From Mesorhizobium koreense (lineage in GTDB: Bacteria; Pseudomonadota; Alphaproteobacteria; Rhizobiales; Rhizobiaceae), in NCBI RefSeq assembly GCF_031656215.1, contig NZ_CP134228.1:2437001-2501000 (forward strand): a stretch of DNA of 64,000 nt. The letters run 5' to 3'. The notes beneath the pieces are model-generated. The model had not been told where the DNA came from and made no database searches. It saw only the letters and a program-made list of their open reading frames with translations. The position numbers and the translations under genes are program-made. This document shows, piece after piece, positions 31,017 to 39,018 of the stretch; position 1 is the stretch's first letter; each line of letters starts with the position of its first letter.

Positions 31017-31475
31017 ATGTCGCTCCGCGGGAATATCGACGAGGCGCTGAAGAACGCGCAGAAGAGGCGCGAGGCGGAGCGGGTCTCGACGCTGAGGCTC
31101 ATGCGAGCCGCGATCCAGGGGGACGACATCGCCAGGCGCGGCGAGGGACGCAAGGAGGCCGGCGACGCCGACATCCTGCAGATCCTCGCCAAGATGGTGA
31201 AGCAGCGCGAGGAATCGGCCGCCGCCTTCGAGGCAGGCAAACGGCCGGAACTGGCGGCGAAGGAGCGTGCCGAGATCGCGGTGATCCGCGAATTCATGCC
31301 GAAGCAGATGGACGAGGCGGAGATGCGCGCCGCAGCCGAGGCCGCGATCAGGGAGACAGGCGCTTCCGGGATACGCGACATGGGCAAGGTGATCGGCAAG
31401 CTCAAGGAGCAATATGCCGGCCGGATGGATTTCGGCAAAGCAAGCGGCATCGTGAAGGGGCTGCTCGGCGGTTGA
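31017..31475 (+). CDS. GatB/YqeY domain protein
   Basis: 152 residues, the usual length of YqeY. The first part is helical (LRGNIDEALKNAQKRREAERVSTLRLMRAAI), and the C-terminal 60 residues form the YqeY/GatB tail domain (FMPKQMDEAEMRAAAEAAI ... MGKVIGKLKEQYAGRMDFGKAS). The tail domain binds tRNA in GatB; in free YqeY the role is unclear. AGGAAAGGA precedes the ATG. It is divergent from carA (gap 178 bases). Confidence 0.9.
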   Translation: MSLRGNIDEALKNAQKRREAERVSTLRLMRAAIQGDDIARRGEGRKEAGDADILQILAKMVKQREESAAAFEAGKRPELAAKERAEIAVIREFMPKQMDEAEMRAAAEAAIRETGASGIRDMGKVIGKLKEQYAGRMDFGKASGIVKGLLGG

Positions 31476-31488
31476 AGGTTGCCCGGCG

Positions 31489-31531
31489 GTGCGTCCTTCG
31501 AGGCTCGCTCCGCTCGCACCTCAGGATGAGG
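31489..31531 (+). repeat. Single arm of the GTGCGTCCTTCGAGG intergenic repeat
   Basis: 43 bases starting GTGCGTCCTTCGAGGCTCGC and ending CAGGATGAGG, identical in sequence to the left arm at 45470. Here only one arm is present, between yqeY and the Na/Pi transporter gene. Confidence 0.75.
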
Positions 31532-31564
31532 ATTGTGGGGTAATCGGCTGCGCAGACCCGTCGC

Positions 31565-33229
31565 TCAGATGGCGCGCAGGCGCGAGCCGGAAAGCTCGCC
31601 GCTCTCTTCCAGCACCGGATAGGCGATCGAGGCCAGCAGCGAGTTGATCTGCTTCATGTCGCGGATCGTGTCGAGGTGGATGGAACTGGTCTCCACGCTC
31701 TGCTCCGTGCCCTCGCGCAACCGCTCGAAATGGCGCCGGCTTGTTTCCTTCTCGACGTCGCGCAGCCGGTCCTTCTCGGCGACGAGCTGGCGTGCCGTCA
31801 CCGGGTCGCGGTTGACGAGGAGGTTGAAGGCAAGCCGCGCATTGGCAAGCACGGCGGCGTGGAAGCTCGAAAGCTCGCGCCAGCCCTCCGGCGTGAAATC
31901 GATGCCGCGCTTCAGCTTCTTCTGCACTTGCGGCAGCATGTTCCTGACGATGATGTCGCCGACCTGTTCGAGCTTCACGCATGCGCCGAGCAGTTCCTGG
32001 CAGCGTGCCGCTTCCCTTTCTGACATATCGCCCGTCGCGATCTGCGCAAGATAGAGCTTGATGCCGGCATGGAGCCTGTCGACGCGATCGTCCAGCGCGG
32101 CAAGCTCGTCCATCCTCTTCCGATCCGGCGTCTCGTAAAGCTCGATGATGCGGCGAAGCATGATCTCGATGATCTCGCAGACCCGCACGACCTCGCGCGT
32201 GGCGTTAGCGAGCGCCTGTCCGGGATGGGCAAGCGCCGCCTTGTTGAGTGCGGAGAGTTCCTCCATTTCGGCGGGAATTTCGGGTTCGGCCGGCGTGGAA
32301 AGGGCGACTATCGCTTCCGTCGCCTTCAGCACGAGACCGGAAAGCGGAATGCCGGCGATCAGGATGATGACGTTGAAGAGGATATGCGCGTTGACGATCT
32401 GGCTGACGGCGTCGGCACCCAGGAAATCCATCCTCGGCTTGAAGATCATATAGAGCACGAGCATGACGATGGAGCCGGCGCCGCGCATCAGGAGGTTGCC
32501 GAGGGGAACGACGCGCTCGGCCGGCGGCGCACCGCGGGTGAGCAGCGGCGCGATGACGGAACTGCCGAGATTGACGCCGAGCACCATGACGATGGCAAGT
32601 TCGGGATGGATGATGCCCTTGCCGGCAAGCGCCATCAGGAGCAGCACGCCGGCGATGGAGGAATGGAACAGCCAGGTGATGAGGGCGGCGAGCAGGAAGG
32701 CCGTCACCGGGTCGCCCGACAGATAGTCGACAATGACGGGAAGCAGGTTCGAATCGCGCAGCGGCTCGGTCGCGCTGTTCATCATTTCGAGCGACAGGAT
32801 CATCAATCCCACGCCGAATACGATGCGGCCCATCTGCCGCCAGGACCGCTCTTCGGTCGTGCGGAACATGACTGTGCCCGCGATGAGGCAGATGGGCACC
32901 AGAAGCGACAGATTGTAGCTCAGAATCTTGACGACGAGCGCCGAGCCGACCTCGGCGCCGCGCACGGCGAGGATGCCGGAGAGACCGGTGACGATGCCGG
33001 AGCCCGCGAAGGAGCCGATCAAGAGCGTCACCGCCGTCGAACTCTGGAACGCGACCGACAATCCCATGCCGGTCGCTGCCGAGAGGAACGGGTTCCTCAT
33101 CGTGGCGCGCAGCTTTTGGCGCAAGACATCGCCATAGGCGCGCTCGACGCCGGTGCGCACCATGCGAGTCGCCCATAAAAGCAACGCCACCGCGCCCGCC
33201 AGATGGACGAGAACGATCGAGCCGCTCAT
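31565..33229 (-). CDS. Na/Pi cotransporter family protein with PhoU-like tail
   Basis: 554 residues. The membrane part (about 1-300) holds two Na/Pi repeats with paired QSSTAVTLLIGSFAG (about 60) and HSSIAGVLLLMALAG (about 200) motifs, the QSS/ HSS signature of NptA-like symporters. The C-terminal 220 residues are helical and PhoU-like (ALDDRVDRLHAGIKLYLAQI, CVKLEQVGDIIVRNML). Known members import phosphate with sodium or regulate phosphate homeostasis. The ATG at 33227-33229 begins MSGSIVLVHLAG. It stands alone. Confidence 0.87.
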   Translation of the reverse strand: MSGSIVLVHLAGAVALLLWATRMVRTGVERAYGDVLRQKLRATMRNPFLSAATGMGLSVAFQSSTAVTLLIGSFAGSGIVTGLSGILAVRGAEVGSALVVKILSYNLSLLVPICLIAGTVMFRTTEERSWRQMGRIVFGVGLMILSLEMMNSATEPLRDSNLLPVIVDYLSGDPVTAFLLAALITWLFHSSIAGVLLLMALAGKGIIHPELAIVMVLGVNLGSSVIAPLLTRGAPPAERVVPLGNLLMRGAGSIVMLVLYMIFKPRMDFLGADAVSQIVNAHILFNVIILIAGIPLSGLVLKATEAIVALSTPAEPEIPAEMEELSALNKAALAHPGQALANATREVVRVCEIIEIMLRRIIELYETPDRKRMDELAALDDRVDRLHAGIKLYLAQIATGDMSEREAARCQELLGACVKLEQVGDIIVRNMLPQVQKKLKRGIDFTPEGWRELSSFHAAVLANARLAFNLLVNRDPVTARQLVAEKDRLRDVEKETSRRHFERLREGTEQSVETSSIHLDTIRDMKQINSLLASIAYPVLEESGELSGSRLRAI

Positions 33230-33460
33230 GCGAGCGGGTCCTGGCACAGGGGCCGGCAAATGGTCACGATAAGGTTGGCCATGCCAGACAAATAGCGAAT
33301 CCCAAACGGTTTTCCAGCGGCCGATTCGATTAGCCGGTTAAGATATCGCGCCTTTTGAACAGGCGTGCAAGCGAGTGTGAGCGGGAGGGGCGCTGGCGCA
33401 ATGGCAAAGGTTGGAATATCAAGCACCCGGCCTGCCCATGGCCGATCAGGAGAGATGGCA

Positions 33461-34240
33461 ATGAACGAACAATCCCGCCCCGACTGGTCCGCCGCGCAAT
33501 ATCTCAAATTCGAGGACGAGAGGACGCGGCCGTCGCGCGATCTCCTGGCACAGATACCGCTTCCAGGCCCGAAGCGGGTGGTGGACATCGGCTGTGGGCC
33601 GGGCAATTCGACCGAGCTTCTCGCCGCGCGCTGGCCGGATGCCGCGGTAACCGGCATCGACACCTCGCCCGACATGCTGGAGAAGGCGCGGGCGCGGCTC
33701 CCCGGCGTCCACTTCGAACTGGCCGATGCCGCGGCCTGGATACCGTCGGAACCGGTCGACGTGATCTTCGCCAATGCCGTCTTCCAGTGGCTGCCGGACC
33801 ATCCCACCATTCTTCAGCGATTGATGGAGCATCTCGTACCGGGCGGCGTGCTTGCGGTGCAGATGCCGGACAATCTGGGCGAGGCGTCGCACCGGACGAT
33901 GCGCGAGGCGGCGGGCGCCATGCCGTTCAAGGCGAAGCTCGAAACGTCGGCACGGGCGCCGCTGCCGCCGGTCGGCTTCTATTACGACCTCCTGATCGGC
34001 GAAGCCAGCCGGCTCGACATCTGGCATACGGCCTACAATCATCCGCTGGCCGGCGCGGAAGCCATCGTCGAATGGCTGAAGTCTACCGGGCTGAAGCCCT
34101 TCCTCGATCCACTGGAGCCGGCCGAACGGGAGACGTTCCTGGCCGATTATCTCGCGCGCATCCGCGAGGCTTATCCACCGCGAAAGGACGGCAAGGTGCT
34201 TCTGCGCTTCCCCCGTCTTTTCATCGTGGCTGTCCGGTAG
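33461..34240 (+). CDS. tam: Trans-aconitate 2-methyltransferase
   Basis: 259 residues. The start [24 protein letters not shown] is characteristic of Tam. SAM motif I is [15 protein letters not shown], followed by [22 protein letters not shown] and [12 protein letters not shown]. It methylates trans-aconitate, removing an inhibitor of aconitase. The ATG at 33461 has AGGAG at suitable distance; 33455 is too close to it. Ended by the terminator at 34282. Confidence 0.9.
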   Translation: MNEQSRPDWSAAQYLKFEDERTRPSRDLLAQIPLPGPKRVVDIGCGPGNSTELLAARWPDAAVTGIDTSPDMLEKARARLPGVHFELADAAAWIPSEPVDVIFANAVFQWLPDHPTILQRLMEHLVPGGVLAVQMPDNLGEASHRTMREAAGAMPFKAKLETSARAPLPPVGFYYDLLIGEASRLDIWHTAYNHPLAGAEAIVEWLKSTGLKPFLDPLEPAERETFLADYLARIREAYPPRKDGKVLLRFPRLFIVAVR

Positions 34241-34281
34241 GGAACCCTTGCCGGCGAATGCGCCATACGGAAACCACAATG

Positions 34282-34306
34282 CGGAGGAAATGCCTCCGTT
34301 TTCTTT
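34282..34306 (+). terminator. Rho-independent terminator after tam
   Basis: CGGAGG-AAATG-CCTCCG followed by TTTTCTTT, about 40 bases after the tam stop. Confidence 0.8.
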
Positions 34307-34402
34307 ACACGGACGCTTAATCGGCACTAAACCCCTTCGGCCCTATCGTATCCGGCCTTCGGCGCGCCTCTCGGCGTGCGCCCGCCGCTCAAAGGAACAG
34401 GC

Positions 34403-35524
34403 ATGAACCGCGTCGCGATTACCGGCATCGGAGTGAAGATCCCCGAGGCCGAGATACCCAATGAAGAGCTGGTGGCGAGCTTCAACGAGTGGGTCGGGCG
34501 GGAAAACAGGAAGCGGGAAAAATGCGGCGAGGAGCCGCTGAAGGAATCGAGCGTCGCCTTCATCGAGCACGCTTCCGGCGTGAAATCGCGGCATGTGATC
34601 GCCGCGGACGGCATCCTCGATCCGGACCGCATGGCGCCGCGCATTCCCCGCCGAAGCAATGAGGAGCTTTCGGTGATGGCCGAATTCGGCGTCGCCTCGG
34701 CAAGGCAGGCGATCGAGGACGCCGGCGTCGATCCGGCCGGGATCGACATGGTCATCTGTGCCGCTTCCCACCAGCAGCGCAACTACCCGGCGATGTCGAT
34801 CGAGATACAGAAGGAACTCGGCACGTCAGGCGCGGCTTTCGACATGAGCCTCGGCTGTTCGTCCGCCGCCGCCGGGCTGCATGTCGCGACCAACCTCGTC
34901 CGGAGCGGTGCACAGAAGCGGGTGCTGGTGGTGACGCCGGAGATCATCTCCGGCCATCTCAATTTCCGCGACCGGCAGACGCATTTCATCTTCGGCGACG
35001 CCTCGGCGTCGGTCATCGTCGAGCCGCTGGCGGAGGGCGAGACGCGGCCCGGACGGCTGGAGGTGCTGGACACGGGGACCTGGACGCAATTCTCCAACGC
35101 GATCCGCTCCAATTTCGGCTTCCTCAACCGGGCCTCGCAGGAGGATACCTCGATCGTGGAAATGGCCGACAATTTGATCGTCCAGCTCGGCAACAAGGTG
35201 TTCAAGGAAGTCACGGTCGCCGGCCACCACTTCATCGTGCAGTTCCTGGCCGAGCATGGGCTCGACCCGCACGGCATCCGCCGCTTCTGGCTGCACCAGG
35301 CGAATGCGCGCATGAACGCCATGATCCTAAGGATGGCGCTCGGCCACGACGCCGACCAGGATCGGGCACCGCTTGTGCTCGATCGGCTCGGCAACACGGC
35401 TGCTGCCGGAGCCATCGTGGCGATGAAGGAGAACCATGCCGATCTGAAGCCCGGCGATTACGGGCTGCTCTGCGCCTTCGGCGCCGGCTATTCGATCGGC
35501 GGCGCACTGATGCGCATGATGTGA
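34403..35524 (+). CDS. FabH-like beta-ketoacyl-ACP synthase III
   Basis: 373 residues, thiolase fold. The catalytic triad is in place: C152 in LGCSSAAAG, H298 in WLHQANARM and N331 in RLGNTAAAG. The cysteine loop differs from housekeeping FabH (ACAGF), and the protein has a longer N-terminal part (ASFNEWVGRENRKREKCGEE), as in FabH paralogues of rhizobia. Condensation of an acyl-CoA with malonyl-ACP is expected, but the acyl substrate is unknown. The gene is not in a fatty acid operon. ATG at 34403 after AAAGGA. Confidence 0.85.
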   Translation: MNRVAITGIGVKIPEAEIPNEELVASFNEWVGRENRKREKCGEEPLKESSVAFIEHASGVKSRHVIAADGILDPDRMAPRIPRRSNEELSVMAEFGVASARQAIEDAGVDPAGIDMVICAASHQQRNYPAMSIEIQKELGTSGAAFDMSLGCSSAAAGLHVATNLVRSGAQKRVLVVTPEIISGHLNFRDRQTHFIFGDASASVIVEPLAEGETRPGRLEVLDTGTWTQFSNAIRSNFGFLNRASQEDTSIVEMADNLIVQLGNKVFKEVTVAGHHFIVQFLAEHGLDPHGIRRFWLHQANARMNAMILRMALGHDADQDRAPLVLDRLGNTAAAGAIVAMKENHADLKPGDYGLLCAFGAGYSIGGALMRMM

Positions 35525-35547
35525 AGGCCGGAACGGGTCTTCGGGCG

Positions 35548-35859
35548 TCATTCCTCCTCGTCGTCCGGCTCGAGCAGGCGCGTTGCGCGCCAGCGCGTCA
35601 GGACGGTGTTGATCTCGTCCACCACGAAGAAGCGGGCCGCCTCGCGGTCGTAACCCTCGGAGAGCAGGCGGTCGTAGGCGGTGTGCTCGTGGCGGACGTG
35701 CGCGACCGTCGCCAGCCACACCGCGATGGTCGGCGGCAGCGTCCTGAATTTGGCGGAAAGCGCGGCCTCCCGGATAGGCTCCGTGTCGGCATAGGGCGCC
35801 ATCGGCAGAAGCGCCGACAGGGCCTTGCCGATAACGCGCTGGCGCGACGTGCCGCTCAT
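35548..35859 (-). CDS. DUF2293 protein
   Basis: 103 residues, acidic tail (EPDDEEE). The core HEHTAYDRLLSEGYDREAARFFVVDEINTVLTRWR is the DUF2293 signature in Hyphomicrobiales. Function unknown. Its ATG overlaps the stop of trmO (ATGA at 35856-35859), so the two are translationally coupled. Confidence 0.8.
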   Translation of the reverse strand: MSGTSRQRVIGKALSALLPMAPYADTEPIREAALSAKFRTLPPTIAVWLATVAHVRHEHTAYDRLLSEGYDREAARFFVVDEINTVLTRWRATRLLEPDDEEE

Positions 35860-36365
35860 TCGCTCTTGGAGACCGTCGCTTCCGGCACCGAATCGGTAGA
35901 GGCGTAGTACGGCTTGATGTCGATGACCGGCGTTCCGTCCAGCACGTCCATGGCGTCCAGCGTCAAAATCCCCGCGCCGATGTCGAGCCCGGTGAGACGC
36001 GTGACATGCAGGCCGATCGGGTTCGGTCGGGCAGGGGAGCGCAGGGCGAAAACGCCTTTCGGATGAAGCGCATGGCGGGGTTTCTGCACAATCAGATTCC
36101 GCGCCGAGCGATTGAGCCAGGTGAGGATGGCGACGTGGCTCGCGCCTTCGAGGCCGGCAAGGCCCGGCCGGTAGTCCGGTGCGACCTCGACGCTGGCAGG
36201 TGCTGCGCGTTCGCGGGCCTGAGCCATGTTGCGGGGACATTCCTCGCGGGAGGTCCAGGGTGAGCGGATACGGCCGATGAAGACGACATGACCGTCCGGC
36301 GGCAGGCCAGCCGGGTCGGTCGTCAACTCCACTTCGCCTTCGCGCCTTTCCGTCATCTTGTCCAC
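35856..36365 (-). CDS. trmO: tRNA (N6-threonylcarbamoyladenosine(37)-N6)-methyltransferase, TrmO-like
   Basis: 169 residues, UPF0066/TsaA/VirR fold. GRIRSPW (about 31-37) opens the domain, and HPKGVFALRSPARPNPIGLHVTRL and DMDVLDGTPVIDIKPYY-like residues are the family's signatures, the RPNPIG stretch being most typical. Members methylate t6A37 in tRNA-Thr using SAM. The predicted start may be the methionine at 36365 or at 36356. Coupled to the DUF2293 gene. Confidence 0.85.
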   Translation of the reverse strand: MDKMTERREGEVELTTDPAGLPPDGHVVFIGRIRSPWTSREECPRNMAQARERAAPASVEVAPDYRPGLAGLEGASHVAILTWLNRSARNLIVQKPRHALHPKGVFALRSPARPNPIGLHVTRLTGLDIGAGILTLDAMDVLDGTPVIDIKPYYASTDSVPEATVSKSE

Positions 36366-36441
36366 TCCGTCATCCTATCATTTCCCGGGCGTCATTTTCT
36401 GGCCGGAACGCGACATGGCTCTTGCCAAGCGGGCGATATTC

Positions 36442-36461
36442 ACATAAAGATATCTTTATGT
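36442..36461. promoter_or_regulatory. 20-bp perfect palindrome, probable operator of the ArsR-methyltransferase/metF operon
   Basis: ACATAAAGATATCTTTATGT is its own reverse complement. It lies 16 bases before the ATG of the ArsR-type regulator gene, in an AT-rich patch of a GC-rich region. The gene behind it and metF suggest a SahR-type site responding to S-adenosylhomocysteine. The ligand is inferred. Confidence 0.75.
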
Positions 36462-36477
36462 CTTTCTGGAGCAGTAA

Positions 36478-37494
36478 ATGCTGACGCGCACGCCTGTTGG
36501 CCTCGATGCCATGGTTGATACCTTGAAGGCGGCCGCCGAATCCAGCCGTCTGCGTATCCTCTTGATGCTGTCGCGCGGCGACCTCACGGTCAGCGATCTG
36601 ACGGACGTGCTCGGCCAGTCGCAGCCGCGTGTCTCGCGCCACCTGAAACTGCTCCTCGATGCCGGCCTCATTTCGCGCTATCAGGAGGGGTCGTGGGCTT
36701 ATTTCCGGCTTTCCGACGACGAAACCGCCCGTGAAACCATCCAGGGCATCGTCGCTCGCGTCGACCTCGGCGATGCGACCGTCGAGCGCGACCTCGAACG
36801 CCTCGCCGAGGTGAAGCGTAGGCGGCAGGAGCGCGCGCTCGGCTATTTCAGCGCCAATGCGGCGAGCTGGGACCGTATCCGCTCGCTGCACGTGCCCGAC
36901 GACGCCGTGGAGGCCGGGCTCAGGAAAATCGTCGGCAAGCGGCCCTTCCAGTCCATGCTTGACCTCGGGACCGGCACCGGACGTCTGCTGGAGATATTTT
37001 CGCCGCTTTATGTGCGCGGCGTGGGCGTCGATCTCTCGCGCGAGATGCTTGCGGTGGCACGGGCCAATCTCGACCGCGCCGGCGTGCACAATGCGCAGGT
37101 CAGGCAGGGCGACATCTACACGCCGCCGGTGGAGCGCGAATCCTTCGACCTCGTGACGATCCACCAGGTGCTGCATTTCCTGGAGGATCCGGCCGCCGCG
37201 ATCCGCGAGGCTGCAAGGCTGCTTAGGCCGGGCGGACGGCTGGTGATCGTCGATTTCGCGCCGCACGCGCTCGAATTCCTGCGCGAGGAGCACGCGCATC
37301 TGCGCCTCGGCTTCGCCGATCGGCAGGTCGCCGACTGGCTCGAAGAGGCCGGACTTGAATTGAAGGACACGATCGACTTCGCGCCGCGCGGGGAGGGGTC
37401 GCGGCTGACCGTCAAATTGTGGCTTGCCCAGGACCGGCGGTTGCTCATCGCCGGCGAGGGGAGCCACGCCCGAACGCAGGAGAATATCGCCTGA
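36478..37494 (+). CDS. ArsR-type regulator fused to a SAM-dependent methyltransferase (SahR-like)
   Basis: 338 residues. The N-terminal winged helix (about 10-90) carries SRLRILLMLSRGDLTVSDL and the recognition helix QPRVSRHLKLLLDAGLISR. A charged linker joins it to a class I methyltransferase domain (about 120-320) with motif I LDLGTGTGRLLE (161-172), GVGVDLSREML and VRQGDIYTPP. Such fusions sit next to metF in many alphaproteobacteria and are thought to sense SAM or SAH and repress the methionine cycle. The stop overlaps metF (TGATG at 37492), which implies coupled translation. Confidence 0.83.
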   Translation: MLTRTPVGLDAMVDTLKAAAESSRLRILLMLSRGDLTVSDLTDVLGQSQPRVSRHLKLLLDAGLISRYQEGSWAYFRLSDDETARETIQGIVARVDLGDATVERDLERLAEVKRRRQERALGYFSANAASWDRIRSLHVPDDAVEAGLRKIVGKRPFQSMLDLGTGTGRLLEIFSPLYVRGVGVDLSREMLAVARANLDRAGVHNAQVRQGDIYTPPVERESFDLVTIHQVLHFLEDPAAAIREAARLLRPGGRLVIVDFAPHALEFLREEHAHLRLGFADRQVADWLEEAGLELKDTIDFAPRGEGSRLTVKLWLAQDRRLLIAGEGSHARTQENIA

Positions 37495-38414
37495 TGTCAC
37501 AGTTCCGCTTCTCCCGCCTGCCCGATATCGGAGACCGGATTCGCGTCTCCTTCGAGTTCTTTCCACCGAAGACGGACGAGATGGAGGCCCGGCTTTGGGA
37601 AACCGTAACCCGGCTCCAGCCCCTTTCACCGAGTTTCATATCGGTGACCTACGGCGCCGGCGGCTCGACGCGCGAGCGCACGGCGCGGACGGTGGCGCGT
37701 ATCCTTGGCGAGACCAGTCTTGCGCCGGCCGCGCATCTCACCTGCATCGACGCCACGCGCGGCGAGGTGGACGAGGTCATCCGTGAGTTTGCCGTCATGG
37801 GCGTGAAGCGCTTCGTGGCGCTGCGCGGCGATCCGGCATCCGGAGTCGGTGCCATCTACAGGCCGCATCCCGGCGGTTATTCCAATGCGGCGGAACTGGT
37901 GGCGGCGCTCGGACGCGCCGGGGATTTCGACATTTCGGTGTCGGCCTACCCGGAGAAGCATCCGGAGAGCTCCGATTTCGCGACCGACATCGACATGCTG
38001 AAGCGCAAGGTCGACAATGGCGCGACTCGCGCGATCACGCAGTTCTTCTTCGACAACGATCTTTACGAGCGTTATGTCGAACGCGTGCGCCGGGCTGGCA
38101 TCTACATTCCGATCGTTCCCGGCATCCTGCCGATCCACAATTTCAAGCAGGTGACGAATTTCGCCTCACGCTGCGGCGCGTACATGCCGGCGTGGCTGGC
38201 CGAGCGCTTCGCCGGTCTCGACGACGATCCGCAGACGCATGCGCTCGTCGCTGCCGCGGTTGCGGCCGAGCAGGTGCTCGACCTCGTCGAACGGGGCGTG
38301 GGCGATTTTCACTTCTATACGCTGAACCGCGCGGACCTCGCCTTTGCCATCTGCCACATGATCGGCATCCGCACGCCATTGCAGGAGCAGGCTACCCGGG
38401 TGGCGGCTGCCTGA
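37494..38414 (+). CDS. metF: 5,10-methylenetetrahydrofolate reductase
   Basis: 306 residues, TIM-barrel flavoenzyme. The catalytic glutamate E21 is in VSFEFFPPK. The rest of the signature is present: SVTYGAGGSTRERT, HLTCIDATR, RFVALRGDP, and AITQFFFDND. It makes 5-methyl-THF for methionine synthesis. It is translated behind the ArsR-methyltransferase gene; metH is not in this window. Confidence 0.95.
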   Translation: MSQFRFSRLPDIGDRIRVSFEFFPPKTDEMEARLWETVTRLQPLSPSFISVTYGAGGSTRERTARTVARILGETSLAPAAHLTCIDATRGEVDEVIREFAVMGVKRFVALRGDPASGVGAIYRPHPGGYSNAAELVAALGRAGDFDISVSAYPEKHPESSDFATDIDMLKRKVDNGATRAITQFFFDNDLYERYVERVRRAGIYIPIVPGILPIHNFKQVTNFASRCGAYMPAWLAERFAGLDDDPQTHALVAAAVAAEQVLDLVERGVGDFHFYTLNRADLAFAICHMIGIRTPLQEQATRVAAA

Positions 38415-38452
38415 TCCTTCGAGGCCCGTTTCGCCTGCACGTCAGCATGAGG
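38413..38452 (+). repeat. Degenerate arm of the CCTTCGAGG repeat
   Basis: ATCCTTCGAGGCCCG then CACGTCAGCATGAGGG resembles the arms at 31489 and 45470 but with several changes. Confidence 0.5.
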
Positions 38453-38463
38453 GCAATGGGAGT

Positions 38464-38612
38464 ACCCCCACCCACCCCTAACCCCTCCCCACAAGGGGGA
38501 GGGAACCTTGTCTCGTCTCGGCGCAGCATGGTGCAGAACTTCGATAGCTCTAGCTCGGAAAGTGGCGGCGGCGTCTCCCTCCCCCTTGTGGGGAGGGGAC
38601 AGGGGTGGGGGT
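38464..38612. repeat. Intergenic inverted repeat, CCCCACCC type
   Basis: The left arm 38464-38503 (start ACCCCCACCCACCCC, end AAGGGGGAGGG) is mirrored at 38577-38612 (CCCTCCCCCTTG to GGGGGTGT). The 73-base centre codes for nothing I can identify. Confidence 0.7.
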
Positions 38613-38676
38613 GTAGGGTCGCGCAGTTTCCGTATACGGTCGCCCTGGATAAGGAGCGGTGAACCAAGAGACAGAA

Positions 38677-38701
38677 AAGGCCGGGTTTGCGGCCCGGCCT
38701 T
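38677..38701 (-). terminator. Rho-independent terminator after the 28-residue membrane peptide
   Basis: AAGGCCGGG / CCCGGCCTT stem around a 7-base loop. Read leftward it is followed by TTTTCT, so it terminates minus-strand transcription about 47 bases after the small peptide's stop. Confidence 0.7.
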
Positions 38702-38747
38702 CTCAGAATTACCGATGGGCAGCTCAGCCGCCCCGGGAGTCAACGCA

Positions 38748-38834
38748 TCAAGGAAGCACTCCCATAATGAGCGCGGCGATGAATACGAATGCCGCGCAGA
38801 TCATCAAAGCGTTGATCGGCCGTGTCAGTCCCAT
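38748..38834 (-). CDS. 28-residue single-helix membrane peptide
   Basis: Reads MGLTRPINALMICAAFVFIA and ends LIMGVLP: a charged start then one hydrophobic helix from about residue 8 to the end. GAGGAGG lies 7 bases before the ATG and a terminator follows its stop, so the unit has all marks of a small gene although it is below usual length limits. Function unknown. Similar small hydrophobic peptides occur in rhizobia, but I cannot verify homology. Confidence 0.6.
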   Translation of the reverse strand: MGLTRPINALMICAAFVFIAALIMGVLP

Positions 38835-39018
38835 GGCATAGCCTCCTCTTCGACTATGGTAGAGTCTAGATGCATTTCGGCCACGGACAAGAGAATTTTT
38901 TGCTGCGTTGCCACGAACTTGTGAAAATCCTGCCTTAATTGCCGGGCTTGCGCCTTGTTTTCGCTGCAAAAAGTGATCGCAAAGCCACGCTTTGAAAAAA
39001 ATCGCTTGACCGCCTTTT

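Noticed and set aside
35860-36240. Upstream extension of the DUF2293 frame
   Set aside because: It covers trmO in another frame, is Arg/Pro-rich and has no domain.
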